This document shows, piece after piece, positions 62,968 through 64,000 of a DNA stretch of 64,000 nt. A model generated the notes under the pieces. That model made no database searches. It saw nothing but the letters and a program-made list of their open reading frames with translations, and had not been told where the DNA came from. This DNA comes from Chitinophaga pinensis. GTDB lineage: Bacteria; Bacteroidota; Bacteroidia; Chitinophagales; CAMDFR01. The DNA lies in the NCBI GenBank assembly GCA_945860705.1, contig CAMART010000008.1, positions 1 through 64,000 on the forward strand, in the 5' to 3' direction. Position numbers and translations under genes: made by a program. How positions within the stretch are numbered: the stretch's first letter is position 1; each line of letters opens with the position of its first letter.

Positions 62968-64000
62968 ATGAATCATCCATTATTTCAAAAAATAAAATTT
63001 CATTTAATTGCATTTGCAATATTTATAGCAGTAGCTGTCATCTATTGTTCTCCAGCATTATCAGGTAAAATCATCGGAGCTAATGACGTGCTGATGGGTG
63101 AAGTGATGTCTAAAGATGCAAAAGTGTATTATGAAAAAACAGGAGAAATAGTTCACTGGAACAATAATGTGTTTTCTGGTATGCCCAATACATATGGTAC
63201 AGGATTATCTAATTATTTTTATAATATACCTTATTATTTTGGAAACAATATTCTTCATGGACATTTTTCATTTGATACATTAATTTGGATTATGCTTGGA
63301 GCTTATCTCCTATTACTTTCTATAGGTATCAAAAATAATTGGTTGGCAATATTTGGTGCCATAGCTATGTGTCTTTCTTCATTCAATATTATGAGTTTAG
63401 AAGGCGGTCATATACTTAAAGTTTTAGCTATTGGATGTTTGCCAGGAATGTTAGCTGGTTTGATTTTTTTGGCTAGAAAAGAATACTATAAAGGTATTAT
63501 CATTTCACTTATCTATATGAATGTTACCCTTTCATTGAATCATACACAGATAAGCTATTACATGATCATGATGACTATATTGTTCTGTGTGAGTATGGGT
63601 ATTTTATTACTGATAGATGGCGAAACAAAACATGTATTGAGAATGGCTGTGATTGTAGCTGTCATTACTGCTTTAAGTGGAGCAAGTAATTATCAATTAT
63701 TCAATGTTATCACATCTGCTAAAGAAACTATACGAAGCGGAACGAGTGAACTAACAGATGGTAAAACAAAACCAAAAGAAGGAGTAGATAAAGATTATGC
63801 TACAGCTTGGAGCAATGGTAAACTAGAAACTTTTTGTGCTATCATTCCAAACTTAATGGGTGGTGAAGGTTTCCCATTGATTTATAAAAAAGATGAAAAT
63901 GGTGAAACACAACTCAATGAAGAAAGTGAAACTTTAAAAGCACTTCAAGCACATCAAAATGAATCACAAGCATACCAAGGAAAAACCACATCTTATTGGG
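62968..64000 (+). CDS. YfhO family membrane protein, cut by the window end
   Basis: The ATG at 62968 opens a frame that stays open to the last base (344 codons visible). The product starts MNHPLFQKIKFHLIAFAIF and has repeated transmembrane helices, the loop HWNNNVFSGMPNTYGTG and a conserved SLNHTQISYYM segment. This matches the large YfhO/DUF6541-like polytopic proteins of Bacteroidota, which share the GT-C glycosyltransferase layout. The C-terminal part lies outside the window. It follows the aldehyde dehydrogenase gene by 52 bases. Confidence 0.85.
   Translation, partial: MNHPLFQKIKFHLIAFAIFIAVAVIYCSPALSGKIIGANDVLMGEVMSKDAKVYYEKTGEIVHWNNNVFSGMPNTYGTGLSNYFYNIPYYFGNNILHGHFSFDTLIWIMLGAYLLLLSIGIKNNWLAIFGAIAMCLSSFNIMSLEGGHILKVLAIGCLPGMLAGLIFLARKEYYKGIIISLIYMNVTLSLNHTQISYYMIMMTILFCVSMGILLLIDGETKHVLRMAVIVAVITALSGASNYQLFNVITSAKETIRSGTSELTDGKTKPKEGVDKDYATAWSNGKLETFCAIIPNLMGGEGFPLIYKKDENGETQLNEESETLKALQAHQNESQAYQGKTTSYW

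Noticed and set aside
1-64000. tRNA, rRNA, riboswitch or CRISPR features
   Set aside because: I looked in the intergenic gaps, all short and AT-rich, and found no cloverleaf, conserved rRNA segment, B12 riboswitch-like element or regularly spaced repeats; a covariance-model scan would settle it.

Overview
The window is AT-rich and comes from the chromosome of a member of the Bacteroidota. The evidence is: three secreted proteins with type 9 secretion system (T9SS) C-terminal sorting tails, a lipoprotein TamA-like assembly factor (TamL type), DUF2723, DUF4105, DUF1573 and YqgE family proteins, and repeated -7 boxes of the Bacteroidota form TAnnTTTG close to start codons. I cannot place it below phylum. 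I saw no rRNA, tRNA, CRISPR array, insertion sequence or prophage module. Genes are dense, and only one stretch longer than 300 bases lacks a gene (29453-29775).

Layout. (1) 23-5577, minus strand: a tight nine-gene run headed by a B12-domain MerR regulator of the CarH/LitR type, followed by folE, an atypical SDR, a flavin reductase, a 47-residue DUF2256 zinc-finger protein with a TTG start, a DASH cryptochrome, an SRPBCC protein, a TIGR03643 protein and a [2Fe-2S] ferredoxin. I read this as a light-responsive photolyase/cryptochrome operon; the roles of the small partner proteins are not established. (2) 5692-9550: a T9SS cargo protein, a LexA-like XRE/S24 repressor with a clear operator, a small lipoprotein, kdsC, coaD and a small membrane protein. 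(3) 9602-11173: a full-length homologue of the eukaryotic delta(24)-sterol reductase DHCR24, unexpected in a Bacteroidota chromosome. (4) 11308-18343: mutS, two tandem RDD membrane proteins (one broken by a single-base frameshift in a T run), a NicO-like membrane protein and tamL. (5) 18390-25694: RNA methyltransferases and a pseudouridine synthase, a lipid kinase, a Fic protein, and a yqgE-DUF4105-hydrolase operon. (6) 25850-45681: a cupredoxin/Calx-beta T9SS protein, a cytochrome c-FTR1 iron permease fusion, pdhB, an S41 protease, a DUF2723 membrane protein and a 1765-residue T9SS subtilase. (7) 45681-58184: a zinc-less sirtuin, then a minus-strand nucleotide-sugar cluster (rfbD, rfbC, a WbpP-type epimerase, rfbB, a WbpO/TviB-type dehydrogenase, a WlbB-type acetyltransferase, UXS, ugd, a sugar aminotransferase) and a TPR-comA-aroE operon. 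(8) 58300-64000, plus strand: an M1 peptidase with a likely outer-membrane barrel tail, an ALDH7-type aldehyde dehydrogenase and the start of a YfhO family membrane protein that runs off the window.

How the parts fit. Region 1 would couple blue-light/B12 sensing to production of a cryptochrome and its pterin and flavin chemistry. Region 7 makes activated sugars (dTDP-rhamnose, UDP-xylose, UDP-uronic acids and probably an acetamido-amino uronate) for surface polysaccharide, but rfbA and the glycosyltransferases are not in the window. The T9SS cargo, TamL, DUF4105 and the M1 barrel fusion all belong to the cell envelope. Function calls rest on motif reading and memory of families; no database search was run.
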